Assembly (NCBI GenBank): GCA_905200615.1
Contig: CAJKLB010000039.1
Span: forward strand, 1 to 23,750
Length of the DNA stretch: 23,750 nucleotides
Direction of reading: 5' to 3'
DNA from: an uncultured Selenomonadales bacterium
Lineage (GTDB): Bacteria > Bacillota > Clostridia > Christensenellales > QALW01
In this document: one piece after another, positions 15,943 to 23,603 of the stretch
Layout: each line of letters opens with the position of its first letter
How positions within the stretch are numbered: position 1 is the stretch's first letter
Program-made: the position numbers and the translations under genes
The notes under the pieces: generated by a model
What the model saw: only the letters and a program-made list of their open reading frames with translations
What the model was told of the DNA's origin: nothing
Database searches by the model: none

Positions 15943-16920
15943 ATGGAAACGATTGCATATTTTTTGCAGCGGGCGATTGCCCAAGCACTGCCGTTGCTCT
16001 ACGGTTCCACAGGTGAAATCATTACCGAAAAATCAGGTAATTTGAATTTGGGAATCCCCGGAATCATGATTTCCGGCGGTGTCGCCGGCATGATCAGTGC
16101 CGTTATCTATGAAAAATCAGTAGAAAATCCCGTCGGCTGGATCAGCCTGTTGATTTCCTTTTGCTGCGCTATTCTTTTTGCCGCGCTGGTTTCGCTGATT
16201 TATTGCTTTCTTACCGTTACTCTGCGGGCAAACCAGAACGTTACGGGACTGGCAATTACAATTTTCGGTACCGGCTTTGGTAATTTCTTTGGCGGCGCTA
16301 TCGGCAAATTATTGGGCGTACAGGATATTTCAATTCTGACAACAGTGGAGGCTTATAAGACGACATTGCCTTTTGCCAAAGACACCGGTATTTTGGGAAC
16401 AATTTTTTTACAGCATGGGTTCTTGTTTCCGCTGGGGGTAATCATCGCGCTGGCGGCGGCATATATTATCAAGCGTACCCGTACGGGACTGAACCTACGC
16501 GCTGTGGGTGAAAATCCTGCTACGGCCGACGCAGCGGGAATTAACGTAACCAAATACAAGTATCTCGCTACCTGTATCGGCGGCGCTATTGCCGGGTTAG
16601 GCGGCCTGTACTATGTAATGGATTATTCCCGCGGCACCTGGGATACACAAAGTTTCGGTGAGCGCGGATGGCTTTCGATTGCTTTGGTCATCTTTGTGCT
16701 ATGGAGGCCTAACTGGGCGCTTTTAGGTTCCTTTGTATTCGGCGGACTGTATATTGCCGATGTGTACGTACCGGGTCTCTCCGGCGCGACTAAGGAACTT
16801 TTTAAAATGCTGCCCTATGTCGTTACCATCATCGTACTTATTTGCACCAGTTTTACAAAAAAGAAAGAGAATCAGCCACCTGAGAGTTTAGGTGTGCCTT
16901 ATTTCCGAGAGGATCGATAA
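15943..16920 (+). CDS. nucleoside ABC transporter permease (NupQ-like)
   Basis: Second channel subunit, 325 residues, with roughly eight membrane helices. GEIITEKSGNLNLGIPGIMISGG near the N-terminus and LNLRAVGENPATADAAGINV in the middle are the equivalents of the two loops marked in the first permease and identify the NupQ type. It pairs with the upstream permease. The start at 15943 follows AAAAGGAGG; a frame starting at 15880 overlaps the previous gene and is rejected. The last gene of the operon, it is followed by hairpins at 16919 and 16994. Confidence 0.93.
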   Translation: METIAYFLQRAIAQALPLLYGSTGEIITEKSGNLNLGIPGIMISGGVAGMISAVIYEKSVENPVGWISLLISFCCAILFAALVSLIYCFLTVTLRANQNVTGLAITIFGTGFGNFFGGAIGKLLGVQDISILTTVEAYKTTLPFAKDTGILGTIFLQHGFLFPLGVIIALAAAYIIKRTRTGLNLRAVGENPATADAAGINVTKYKYLATCIGGAIAGLGGLYYVMDYSRGTWDTQSFGERGWLSIALVIFVLWRPNWALLGSFVFGGLYIADVYVPGLSGATKELFKMLPYVVTIIVLICTSFTKKKENQPPESLGVPYFREDR

Positions 16921-16950
16921 AAAGGCGGCGCGCTTTTTTGCGCTGCCGCC
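16915..16950 (-). terminator. GC-rich terminator-like hairpin facing the minus strand
   Basis: GGCGGCGCGC (16924-16933), loop TTTTTT and GCGCTGCCGCC (16940-16950) form a strong stem with one bulged base. The T tract (TTTTTATC) lies only on its minus-strand 3' side, so it would stop transcripts arriving from spoIIE. On the plus strand it could still protect the 3' end of the permease message. Confidence 0.65.
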
Positions 16951-16993
16951 GAAAAAGATAAAGCCGAAATCACACTGTTTTTTCAAAAAAGAA

Positions 16994-17032
16994 GCACCGT
17001 CCGATGATAATTTTCGGATGGTGCCGTTTTTT
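16994..17032. terminator. bidirectional terminator between nupQ-like gene and spoIIE
   Basis: GCACCGTCCGA (16994-17004) pairs with TCGGATGGTGC (17014-17024) with one G-U pair. CGTTTTTTTG follows on the plus strand and TTCTTTTTTG on the minus strand, ending both convergent transcripts. Confidence 0.9.
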
Positions 17033-17049
17033 TGTGTAAAAAAGTTTTA

Positions 17050-19275
17050 TCATGCCGCGTCTACGCGTAAAACCATAACGGTCATATCGTCATCAATTTT
17101 TGTTTCCTTCGCGCTTTCCAATAGCTGTTCCGCCAGCTGTTTGGTATCCTGCGGACGGTACTGAGTAAGCATTCGGCTGATCATATCCTCTTCACCGCGG
17201 CAGAGACCGTCATATACGCCGTCGCTCAGCAATATGATAATGTCTCCGTTTTGTACCAGCTTTTTTGTCGTGGTGGGATTGATTTTAGAAACAATCCCCA
17301 TAGGCAGCGCTCCGGCTTCCACTTTTTCTACTTTTCCATCCCTTACAATATATCCGGGCACCGCACCGATCTTTGTCCAATATAAAATACCGTCTTCTAA
17401 GTTGAATTCGGCAACGTCCATTGTAGAATACGCTTCCTTATCGCCTTTTAAAAGCAAAAGCTGATTCATTGCCTTGAACATATCGTTGCGTTTCATCTGA
17501 GTAGCGGTAAAAGCTTCTAAAAGATCCAGCGCACTTTCACTTTCTTTGGCGGCTTTTTCCCCGCTGCCGGCGCCGTCGCTGATGGCGGCAATATATTTAT
17601 CATTGTTCACATTGCAAAAAGTAAAGGAGTCTCCGCAAACCTCTTCCCCGTTCTTACTTTTTCTGCAGGCATAGGCGTCAATTTTGAATCGGGGCTCAGC
17701 GGCAAAAGTACCGGTAAATCCGCCGTTTTTATTCATACCGCCGCTTAAACACCGATACTTGCCTAAAAATCCGGCTTCCAGCGCGTTACATATTTTATTT
17801 TGCGTATCTTTTGTGCATTCTTTTAAGGTGATCTGAAGAGAATGACTTTCTCCGTTTTTTCGGCAGACTACCTGCTTGACACCGCCGATGCGCGAAGCAA
17901 GCACTTCCTTTACCGCCAGCTCCCGCTCCTTATCAAATTGCGGCAATTCCGAAAGGTCCTCCGCCAAAGAAAAAAGCATTTCCGATATACTTCTTAACTG
18001 CTGCGCCATCTCCATGCTTTCATCGGGATTTTCCCGCCGCGCTTTGACCAAGGTTCTGAATTGAAGCTTCATGCCCTCCATCAGTTCCATCGGCCGAACG
18101 CAGCGTGCGGTCAGCGTCAGGGGTAAACCGGAAAGTTTTTCCCGTTCTATCAGCTCGTCGGCCGCTTGCCCCAGCTCAATCAGGGTATCGCTTTTGCGGC
18201 TTTTCAAGCAATATTCGCATTTATCGCATTCCCGGCAGATCTGTACGGTTCTTTCGATCAGCTCGCTGCGAAATTCCTGATTTCTTGAAGCCGCCGTAAA
18301 GGCTTTGGAAAGTTCGGCATACATCCGGCCGGCGCCTTTTAATTTTTCGCTTTGCTGCTGCCGCAATCCTTCGATATAACTCATTTCCAGATCATTTACG
18401 CCTGAACGTACACCGGCCAGCCTCCGGAGGCGTTCAATCCACTCCGCTTTTAAAAACACAGTATAGGCGCAGCCTAATACAAGATTCACAATACCCATGC
18501 TGATCGCAAAGGTATTTAAAAAGAAAAGGCTGATCAGCATGTCCCCCAGCAAAAATCCCAGCAGAATTCCCCCTTTTTTAGAAGACAGAATTCCCGCAAA
18601 AATTCCCCCCGCTATCAGACATAATGCTACAGTAGAATCACCGCCTTTTACCACCCACATAATGCCGCAGGTGGAAGCCCACACACTGCCGGCGCCTTCA
18701 AAGGCACAAACAGCAAGAGCAGAAGAAAACAGCAATGCGAATATACACAGATTAAATCCGAAAAAATCCGTGCGCGGTAGGCTGGAAAGAATCAGCCCGC
18801 CTACACAGCCTAAGGCCAAAATATCGGCACGCTCTAAGCTCAGTCGGCTTTCCAGCTGTGAAACCGACAGCACAATACGTTTCAGCAGCGGAATCAAGCA
18901 TACGGCCAGCAAGCCGGAGAAAATCTGAAATACGCGCTCATAAAAATCAATATGTAAAACCAGCGCCGGTACGGCGTAAGCCAAAAATACAAACAGCTGA
19001 CGCCAAAGCATGGATTGTACCTTTTTCCTTTTCAGCAGCAAAAGCGGCGGCAGCAGTAAGACCAGCGGCAAAAGCGCCAAAAGCATTTCTCCGACGTTTA
19101 TACCGGTGGAAACAGCACCGATCGCGGCTCCGAAAAAGAGAAAAGAAAACCAGCGGCTTTCATTCAGCACGCATAGCAGCGCGCCCCCAAAGGGATACAT
19201 ATCCTGCAAAAAATCACACCGGGCAGCCAATAATCCGCATAAAACAGCCAGTGCGGGTTTTCCCCACTGTTTCAT
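17050..19275 (-). CDS. spoIIE: stage II sporulation protein E, SpoIIAA phosphatase
   Basis: Protein of 741 residues, somewhat shorter than the Bacillus protein (827). The N-terminal third is a bundle of about ten membrane helices, including the Leu-rich ALLPLVLLLPPLLLL. A central region follows, with a Cys cluster CRECDKCEYC. The C-terminal PP2C phosphatase domain has metal-binding aspartates in ISDGAGSG (Asp567) and LLSDGVYDG (Asp685). In the family, SpoIIE sits at the polar division septum and dephosphorylates the anti-anti-sigma factor SpoIIAA, switching on sigma-F in the forespore. The start at 19275 follows GGATGGTGA and lies about 27 nt after the predicted transcription start; the longer frame to 19398 runs through the promoter. 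It shows that the host is a spore former or a recent descendant of one. Confidence 0.95.
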   Translation of the reverse strand: MKQWGKPALAVLCGLLAARCDFLQDMYPFGGALLCVLNESRWFSFLFFGAAIGAVSTGINVGEMLLALLPLVLLLPPLLLLKRKKVQSMLWRQLFVFLAYAVPALVLHIDFYERVFQIFSGLLAVCLIPLLKRIVLSVSQLESRLSLERADILALGCVGGLILSSLPRTDFFGFNLCIFALLFSSALAVCAFEGAGSVWASTCGIMWVVKGGDSTVALCLIAGGIFAGILSSKKGGILLGFLLGDMLISLFFLNTFAISMGIVNLVLGCAYTVFLKAEWIERLRRLAGVRSGVNDLEMSYIEGLRQQQSEKLKGAGRMYAELSKAFTAASRNQEFRSELIERTVQICRECDKCEYCLKSRKSDTLIELGQAADELIEREKLSGLPLTLTARCVRPMELMEGMKLQFRTLVKARRENPDESMEMAQQLRSISEMLFSLAEDLSELPQFDKERELAVKEVLASRIGGVKQVVCRKNGESHSLQITLKECTKDTQNKICNALEAGFLGKYRCLSGGMNKNGGFTGTFAAEPRFKIDAYACRKSKNGEEVCGDSFTFCNVNNDKYIAAISDGAGSGEKAAKESESALDLLEAFTATQMKRNDMFKAMNQLLLLKGDKEAYSTMDVAEFNLEDGILYWTKIGAVPGYIVRDGKVEKVEAGALPMGIVSKINPTTTKKLVQNGDIIILLSDGVYDGLCRGEEDMISRMLTQYRPQDTKQLAEQLLESAKETKIDDDMTVMVLRVDAA

Positions 19276-19280
19276 AGTTG

Positions 19281-19357
19281 TTTCACCATCCACTACGGTT
19301 TTTTTATGATTATAGGGTACAAGCCCTAAACAGAATGTCGTTTGGTGGATGGTGAAA
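19281..19357 (-). promoter_or_regulatory. spoIIE promoter (Spo0A type) enclosed by a 13-bp inverted repeat
   Basis: On the minus strand ACGACA (plus 19336-19341), a 21-bp spacer and TATAAT (plus 19309-19314) reproduce the unusual long-spacer layout of the Spo0A-activated spoIIE promoter in Bacillus. The plus strand reads TGTCGTT at 19336-19342, a 5/7 match to the 0A box TGTCGAA, overlapping the -35 box. The whole promoter is bracketed by TTTCACCATCCAC (19281-19293) and GTGGATGGTGAAA (19345-19357). The arm nearer the gene contains the spoIIE ribosome site. Confidence 0.6.
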
Positions 19358-19381
19358 TTTGTAAGCGTATCTGAATTTCCG

Positions 19382-19501
19382 TTATAAATCGTCAGCATCC
19401 TGCACCGGAGGACCGCCGCTTTCGCTCATTCCCGTATAGCTTCCTTCAACATCCGACGGAATATTGTTGTCATGAACCATAGATTTCTTCTTTTTTTTCA
19501 T
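19382..19501 (-). CDS. 39-residue conserved-looking small protein (GSYTG/PVQDADDL)
   Basis: Small protein of 39 residues that a length cutoff would miss. It begins M-K-K-K-K-K, has GSYTG at 20-24, a Gly-Pro stretch and ends PVQDADDL. The start has an excellent ribosome site, AAGGAGC, with 6 nt to the ATG. A basic head with an acidic, ordered-looking tail is not what random DNA gives, and I recall short clostridial hypothetical proteins with the same GSYTG...PVQDADDL ending, though I cannot name a family. No signal peptide or membrane helix. It is divergent from the yhaM-like gene and lies 106 nt upstream of spoIIE on the same strand, so its message may read into spoIIE. Its function is unknown. 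Confidence 0.75.
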   Translation of the reverse strand: MKKKKKSMVHDNNIPSDVEGSYTGMSESGGPPVQDADDL

Positions 19502-19527
19502 AAATAAGCTCCTTTTTCATTATTTGC

Positions 19528-19556
19528 TTTATATTTTTTGCCGTTTATGCTACAAT
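19528..19556. promoter_or_regulatory. symmetric two-way promoter between the small gene and the yhaM-like gene
   Basis: Read rightward: TTTATA (19528-19533), 17 bp, TACAAT (19551-19556), serving the exonuclease gene at 19585. Read leftward: TTGTAG (plus 19550-19555), 16 bp, TATAAA (plus 19528-19533), serving the small gene at 19501. The same two hexamers would act as -35 in one direction and -10 in the other. Confidence 0.5.
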
Positions 19557-19584
19557 TATAACAGCAATTGCTTTAGGAGGTATT

Positions 19585-20535
19585 ATGGAACAAAAAAAAT
19601 TGAGTGAGCTTGCCGTAAACGACAGCTTTGAAGGGTATGTACTGATCAAATCCTTTCAGGTAAAAACCGGCCAAACCGGTAAAAATTTTGTTGATTTAAC
19701 GATAGCTGACGCGCACGGGGAAATGAACGCCAAGATATGGAACTATAACGAAGCGCAGTTTGCCGGATATAAAATCAATATGCTGGTAAAGGTACGCGGA
19801 CTTGTGGTAGCGTGGATGAATGCCCTGCAATTGAAAATTGAGCGGATACGGCCTTTAAAGGATTCCGATCCGGTTTCTATCAATGATTTTGTTCCCTCGG
19901 CGCCTAAAAGCGGGGAAGAAATGTTTGCCGTTTTGCAGGAATACATCGCGCGTATCCGTCAGAAAGATATCCGTGATATTGTTACCTATGTGGTAGAAGC
20001 GGTCAAAGATAAACTGCTGTATTATCCTGCCGCGCAGGCCAATCATCATTCGGTGCGCTGTGGGTTGCTGTATCATACTACCACCATGCTCGCGGCGGCG
20101 GAGGCCATGTGCAATATCTATACAGAGTTAGATCCTGACTGGCTCTATGCCGGTGTGATTCTGCATGATATTGAAAAAACCGACGAAATGACAGCTTCTG
20201 AATTGGGGCTTGTCAGCGATTATACCATGAAAGGACTTCTGCTGGGACATATTGTGCAGGGACCGCTGATCATTGCGGAAGCGGCAAAGGCCGTAGGCGC
20301 CCGTGAACAGACGACAGTGCTTTTGCAGCATATGCTTATTTCTCATCATTATGAGCCCGAATTCGGAGCCATTCGGCGGCCGATGTTCCCGGAAGCGGAA
20401 ATGCTGCACTATTTGGATATGATCGACGCCAGAATGTTCGACTTCCGAAAAGCGCTCGCCGATGTGCAGGCCGGCGGTTTTTCGGAAAGACAGTGGCTGC
20501 TGCATAACCGGCGCCTGTATAAAAGAAAAGAATAA
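19585..20535 (+). CDS. YhaM-type 3'-5' exoribonuclease (OB fold + HD domain)
   Basis: Cytoplasmic protein of 316 residues, matching YhaM (314). An N-terminal OB-fold nucleic-acid-binding domain (about 12-90; KTGKNFVDLTIADAHGEMNAKIW type pattern) is followed by an HD phosphohydrolase domain with HHSVRCGLLYH (154-164), the metal-binding pair in VILHDIEK (His194, Asp195) and ISHHYEPEFGA. In the family this enzyme trims single-stranded RNA and DNA from the 3' end, needing manganese or cobalt. The start follows TAGGAGG. It is followed directly by a terminator whose 3' arm is the ribosome site of the next gene. Confidence 0.92.
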   Translation: MEQKKLSELAVNDSFEGYVLIKSFQVKTGQTGKNFVDLTIADAHGEMNAKIWNYNEAQFAGYKINMLVKVRGLVVAWMNALQLKIERIRPLKDSDPVSINDFVPSAPKSGEEMFAVLQEYIARIRQKDIRDIVTYVVEAVKDKLLYYPAAQANHHSVRCGLLYHTTTMLAAAEAMCNIYTELDPDWLYAGVILHDIEKTDEMTASELGLVSDYTMKGLLLGHIVQGPLIIAEAAKAVGAREQTTVLLQHMLISHHYEPEFGAIRRPMFPEAEMLHYLDMIDARMFDFRKALADVQAGGFSERQWLLHNRRLYKRKE

Positions 20536-20540
20536 AAAAA

Positions 20541-20578
20541 GCCCTCCGCTCATATTCTTTTAGCGGAGGGATTTTTTT
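20541..20578 (+). terminator. terminator whose stem holds the ribosome site of the next gene
   Basis: CCCTCCGCT (20542-20550) pairs perfectly with AGCGGAGGG (20562-20570), loop of 11 nt, followed by ATTTTTTT. The GGAGGG of the 3' arm sits 8 nt before the ATG at 20579, a normal Shine-Dalgarno spacing. Confidence 0.9.
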
Positions 20579-20815
20579 ATGGAGAATAACGAAAATCGCT
20601 ATGCCCGCCAAGTAGAGCAGGCATATAAGAACTGGCAGCAGGCCATACACGTATTTAATAACGCGATCACCAAGGAAGATATCGATTTTGCCATATACAA
20701 TCTGGAAGCCAAACGAAAACAATACCTTCGTATTTTAAATAATGTACGTAATCACGCCGCAGCGGATATACCGCCGCAAGAAACAACACAGATCCATGAA
20801 GAGGATTTTACATAG
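20579..20815 (+). CDS. small DUF2508/YaaL-like protein
   Basis: Protein of 78 residues, largely helical and rich in Asn, Gln and charged residues, no signal or membrane segment. The pattern W-x2-A-x4-FNNAITKEDIDFAIYNLEAKRKQYLRIL resembles the short YaaL/DUF2508 proteins, which have an Asp-rich turn followed by AIY-x-LEA-x4-Y. Their role is unknown; in Bacillus yaaL lies by recR. Here the neighbour is a YhaM-type nuclease instead. Its ribosome site is inside the preceding terminator stem, so translation would depend on unfolding that hairpin or on a second promoter I cannot see. The family match is by pattern, not by search. Confidence 0.65.
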   Translation: MENNENRYARQVEQAYKNWQQAIHVFNNAITKEDIDFAIYNLEAKRKQYLRILNNVRNHAAADIPPQETTQIHEEDFT

Positions 20816-20839
20816 ATACCTCTTTTCTTTTTCAAAAAC

Positions 20840-20872
20840 GCCTGTCAAGATATCGCTTGACAGGCATTTTTT
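20840..20872. terminator. bidirectional terminator
   Basis: GCCTGTCAAG (20840-20849) and CTTGACAGGC (20856-20865) form a perfect 10-bp stem with a 6-nt loop. ATTTTTT follows on the plus strand and GTTTTTG on the minus strand, so it closes both the small plus-strand gene and purA. Confidence 0.9.
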
Positions 20873-20879
20873 AAGACTC

Positions 20880-22157
20880 TTATCGAAAGATAATATCGTT
20901 TCTTCCCGGACCGTTAGAAACGATTTTTATGGGGAACCCGATCTCTTTTTCCGCAAATTCGATATATCTTCGGCAGTTATCGGGAAGATCTTGATAACGC
21001 TTAATTCCCCGAATATCACACTTCCAGCCCGGTAATACGGTAAGAACCGGTTTGGCGGTATTTAATTGATCTGTCGTGGGGAAATTTTTAATTATTTTGC
21101 CTCCGCAATCATAGGCCGTACATACGGGAATTTCATCCAAATAGCCCAGAACGTCTAATACGGTAAAGGCAACTTGTGTTGTTCCCTGTACCATACAGCC
21201 GTAACGGGTAGCCACGCAATCGAACCAGCCCACCCGCCTGGGACGTCCGGTCGTGGCGCCGTATTCCCCGCCGTCACCGCCGCGTCTGCGCAATTCTTCC
21301 GCCTCCTGACCGAAAAGCTCACTGACAAAGGCTCCCGCGCCCACAGCCGAAGAATAGGCTTTTACGACCGTTATAATATCCTTGATCTCATAGGGCGGAA
21401 TGCAGGCGCCACAAGCGCCGTAACCGGCAATTGTAGGAGAACTGGTCGTAAAGGGATAAATTCCGAATTCCGGATCTTTCAGCGATCCCAATTGTCCTTC
21501 CAGAAGAATTTTTTTCCCTTGAGCAATGGCTTCATGCATGAAGGGAACGGTATCTACCACATAAGGGCGGATCATTTCACGCCACTCTTTTACGGTTTCA
21601 AAAAGCTCGTCGGGATTGATTTTCGGTTTATGGTAAACATGCTCTAAAATGAGATTTTTAATTTCCAGTACATTCTCTATCTTTTCCCTTAGCGCGCTTT
21701 CTTCCTGCAGAAGTTCCCAAACCTGAAAACCGATTTTTGCGTATTTATCGGAGTAAAACGGAGCGATCCCGCTCTTCGTAGAGCCAAACTGACGACTGGC
21801 AAGACGCTCCTCCTCGTAAGTATCCAGTAAAATATGATAAGGCATCAGTACTTGAGCCCGATTGGAAATTACTAAATTCGGACGCGGCACCCCTCTGTCC
21901 ACAAGGGATTGTATTTCGGCAAAGAGCTTGGGAATATCCAGCGCCACGCCATTGCCGATCATATTGGTAACATTGCTGTTGAAGGAGCCTGAAGGCAGTA
22001 AATGCAATGCAAACTTGCCGTACTCATTTACAATGGTGTGTCCGGCGTTAGCACCGCCTTGATACCGAATCACGATATCGGCGTCTTTTGCCAGCATATC
22101 GGTGATCTTTCCCTTGCCTTCATCGCCCCAATTGGCACCCACTACTGCTCTTACCAT
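20880..22157 (-). CDS. purA: adenylosuccinate synthetase
   Basis: Enzyme of 425 residues. It joins IMP and aspartate using GTP to give adenylosuccinate, the first step from IMP to AMP, in the cytoplasm. The glycine loop NWGDEGKGK (9-17) includes the catalytic Asp12, and GGANAGHT gives the catalytic His40; both correspond to the known active site. The switch motif reads GSTKSGIAPFYSDKYAKIG instead of the usual GTTxxGIGPxYxDKxxRxG, and the later segment reads EGQLGSLKDPEFGIYPF instead of EGAQGTLLDIDHGTYPF, so it belongs to a divergent branch. The ATG at 22157 is preferred over a TTG two codons earlier because AAAGGAG is 10 nt upstream; nifJ shows the same TTGAATATG arrangement. It is the second gene of an operon, 15 nt after the flavoprotein gene. 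Confidence 0.96.
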   Translation of the reverse strand: MVRAVVGANWGDEGKGKITDMLAKDADIVIRYQGGANAGHTIVNEYGKFALHLLPSGSFNSNVTNMIGNGVALDIPKLFAEIQSLVDRGVPRPNLVISNRAQVLMPYHILLDTYEEERLASRQFGSTKSGIAPFYSDKYAKIGFQVWELLQEESALREKIENVLEIKNLILEHVYHKPKINPDELFETVKEWREMIRPYVVDTVPFMHEAIAQGKKILLEGQLGSLKDPEFGIYPFTTSSPTIAGYGACGACIPPYEIKDIITVVKAYSSAVGAGAFVSELFGQEAEELRRRGGDGGEYGATTGRPRRVGWFDCVATRYGCMVQGTTQVAFTVLDVLGYLDEIPVCTAYDCGGKIIKNFPTTDQLNTAKPVLTVLPGWKCDIRGIKRYQDLPDNCRRYIEFAEKEIGFPIKIVSNGPGRNDIIFR

Positions 22158-22172
22158 ATTCAAATTTCTCCT

Positions 22173-23564
22173 TTAAAAAATTTTTCTTCCCATATACACG
22201 CCCATGGCCGAAGCCATCATCAATCCGCGCGTCCAACCGCTGGAATCTCCAAGACAATACAGCCCCGATATACTGGTAGTAAGGTCTTTATCCATCTTTA
22301 CGCGGTTGCTGTAAAATTTAAGTTCCGGTGAATAGAGCAGGGTTTCCGTAGAAGCAAAGCCCGGCACTACATGATCCAGCGCTTTGATAAAATTAATAAT
22401 ATTCATCATGGCGCGATACGGCATAGCTGCTGTAATATCGCCGGCAACAGCATCCGGAAGTGTGGGCTTCAGGTTGGACTGTGCCAGCTCTTTCTGCCAG
22501 GTACGCTTACCGTCTAAAATATCACCGAAGCGCTGCACAAGAATATGTCCGGCGCCTAACATATTCGCCAGTTCCCCTACTTTTTGGGCATATTCGATGG
22601 GTTGATTAAACGGCACCGAAAAATTATGCGAAACCAAAATAGCCAAATTGGTGTTATTGGATTTTAATTCTTTATATGAATGGCCGTTTACCACGGCAAG
22701 ATCGTTATCATAATTTTCCTGACTGACAAAACCGCCGGGATTTTGACAAAAGGTACGCACTTTATTTTTAAAGGGCTGAGGATAGCCGATAAGCTTGGAT
22801 TCATACAGCACCTCATTGACCTTTTCCATAATTTCATTGCGGACTTCCACACGTACACCGATATCCACCGTTCCCGGCTCATGAGCAATTCCGTGCTCGG
22901 CGCAGATATGTTCCAACCATTCGGCACCTCGCCGGCCGGTAGCGACAACGACGCTTTGGGCATGAATTTCAAATTTTTCTTTGCCGTTCTCCACATAAGC
23001 ACCGCTGCACACATTACCGGAAAGAATCAAATTGGTACACTCGCAGCCGAACATCATTTCCACGCCGTTTTGCAGCAGATACTGCTCAATGGCGTAATAA
23101 ATATTTTGGGCTTTTTCCGTACCTAAATGGCGAATCGGACAGTCTACCAGCTTTAAGCCTGCCTGGATCGCTCGCTTTCTGATTTGCTTTACTTCTTCAT
23201 CGTTGCCCACACCCTCTACCTTGGTGTCCGCACCGAACTCCAAATAAATAGAATCTGCATAATGAATCAGCGCCTGTGCTTCCTCTTCGCCTATCAAATT
23301 CGGAAAATCTCCGCCTACATCAGGGGAAAGCGAGAGTTTTCCGTCGGAAAAAGCGCCCGCGCCGGAAAAACCCGTTGTAATATGACAATAGGGCTTGCAA
23401 TTCATACATTGATGTGTCTTTGCCTTGGGGCAGCGGCGTTTTTCTACGGGCTGTCCTTTTTCTACAATAAGAATACTTTTTTTGCTTCCCTTTCTCAGCA
23501 TTTCCAGCGCAGTAAAGATTCCGGCCGGCCCTGCACCGATTATCAGCACGTCCTTTTTTATCAT
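22173..23564 (-). CDS. FAD-dependent dehydrogenase of COG2509 type
   Basis: Cytoplasmic flavoprotein of 463 residues. An FAD-binding Rossmann motif lies at the N-terminus, VLIIGAGPAG (6-15), and the second FAD-contact region is near the C-terminus, SISGLYCLGDSSGWTRGLMMASAMG. Between about 45 and 60 it carries four cysteines, CPKAKTHQCMNCKPYC, then GFSGAGAFSDGKLSLSP, which together identify the COG2509 group of uncharacterised dehydrogenases. The cysteines could bind an iron-sulfur cluster or zinc. The reaction is unknown. The start at 23564 follows AAGGAGC by 6-7 nt; the frame extends to 23615 but has no ribosome site there. It is the first gene of a two-gene operon with purA, under a near-consensus promoter. 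Confidence 0.88.
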   Translation of the reverse strand: MIKKDVLIIGAGPAGIFTALEMLRKGSKKSILIVEKGQPVEKRRCPKAKTHQCMNCKPYCHITTGFSGAGAFSDGKLSLSPDVGGDFPNLIGEEEAQALIHYADSIYLEFGADTKVEGVGNDEEVKQIRKRAIQAGLKLVDCPIRHLGTEKAQNIYYAIEQYLLQNGVEMMFGCECTNLILSGNVCSGAYVENGKEKFEIHAQSVVVATGRRGAEWLEHICAEHGIAHEPGTVDIGVRVEVRNEIMEKVNEVLYESKLIGYPQPFKNKVRTFCQNPGGFVSQENYDNDLAVVNGHSYKELKSNNTNLAILVSHNFSVPFNQPIEYAQKVGELANMLGAGHILVQRFGDILDGKRTWQKELAQSNLKPTLPDAVAGDITAAMPYRAMMNIINFIKALDHVVPGFASTETLLYSPELKFYSNRVKMDKDLTTSISGLYCLGDSSGWTRGLMMASAMGVYMGRKIF

Positions 23565-23603
23565 AAAACCGCTCCTTTGGGTCTGCACGGGGCAGAATGT
23601 TTT

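Noticed and set aside
19276..19398. N-terminal extension of SpoIIE to 19398
   Set aside because: It runs across the predicted promoter and overlaps the end of the 39-residue gene; the start at 19275 is better placed.
13181..20570. Shared word TTTAGCGGAG in the hairpin at 13181 and the terminator at 20561 as a repeat family
   Set aside because: The match is about ten bases and the loops and flanks differ; two hairpins with a similar stem are expected by chance.
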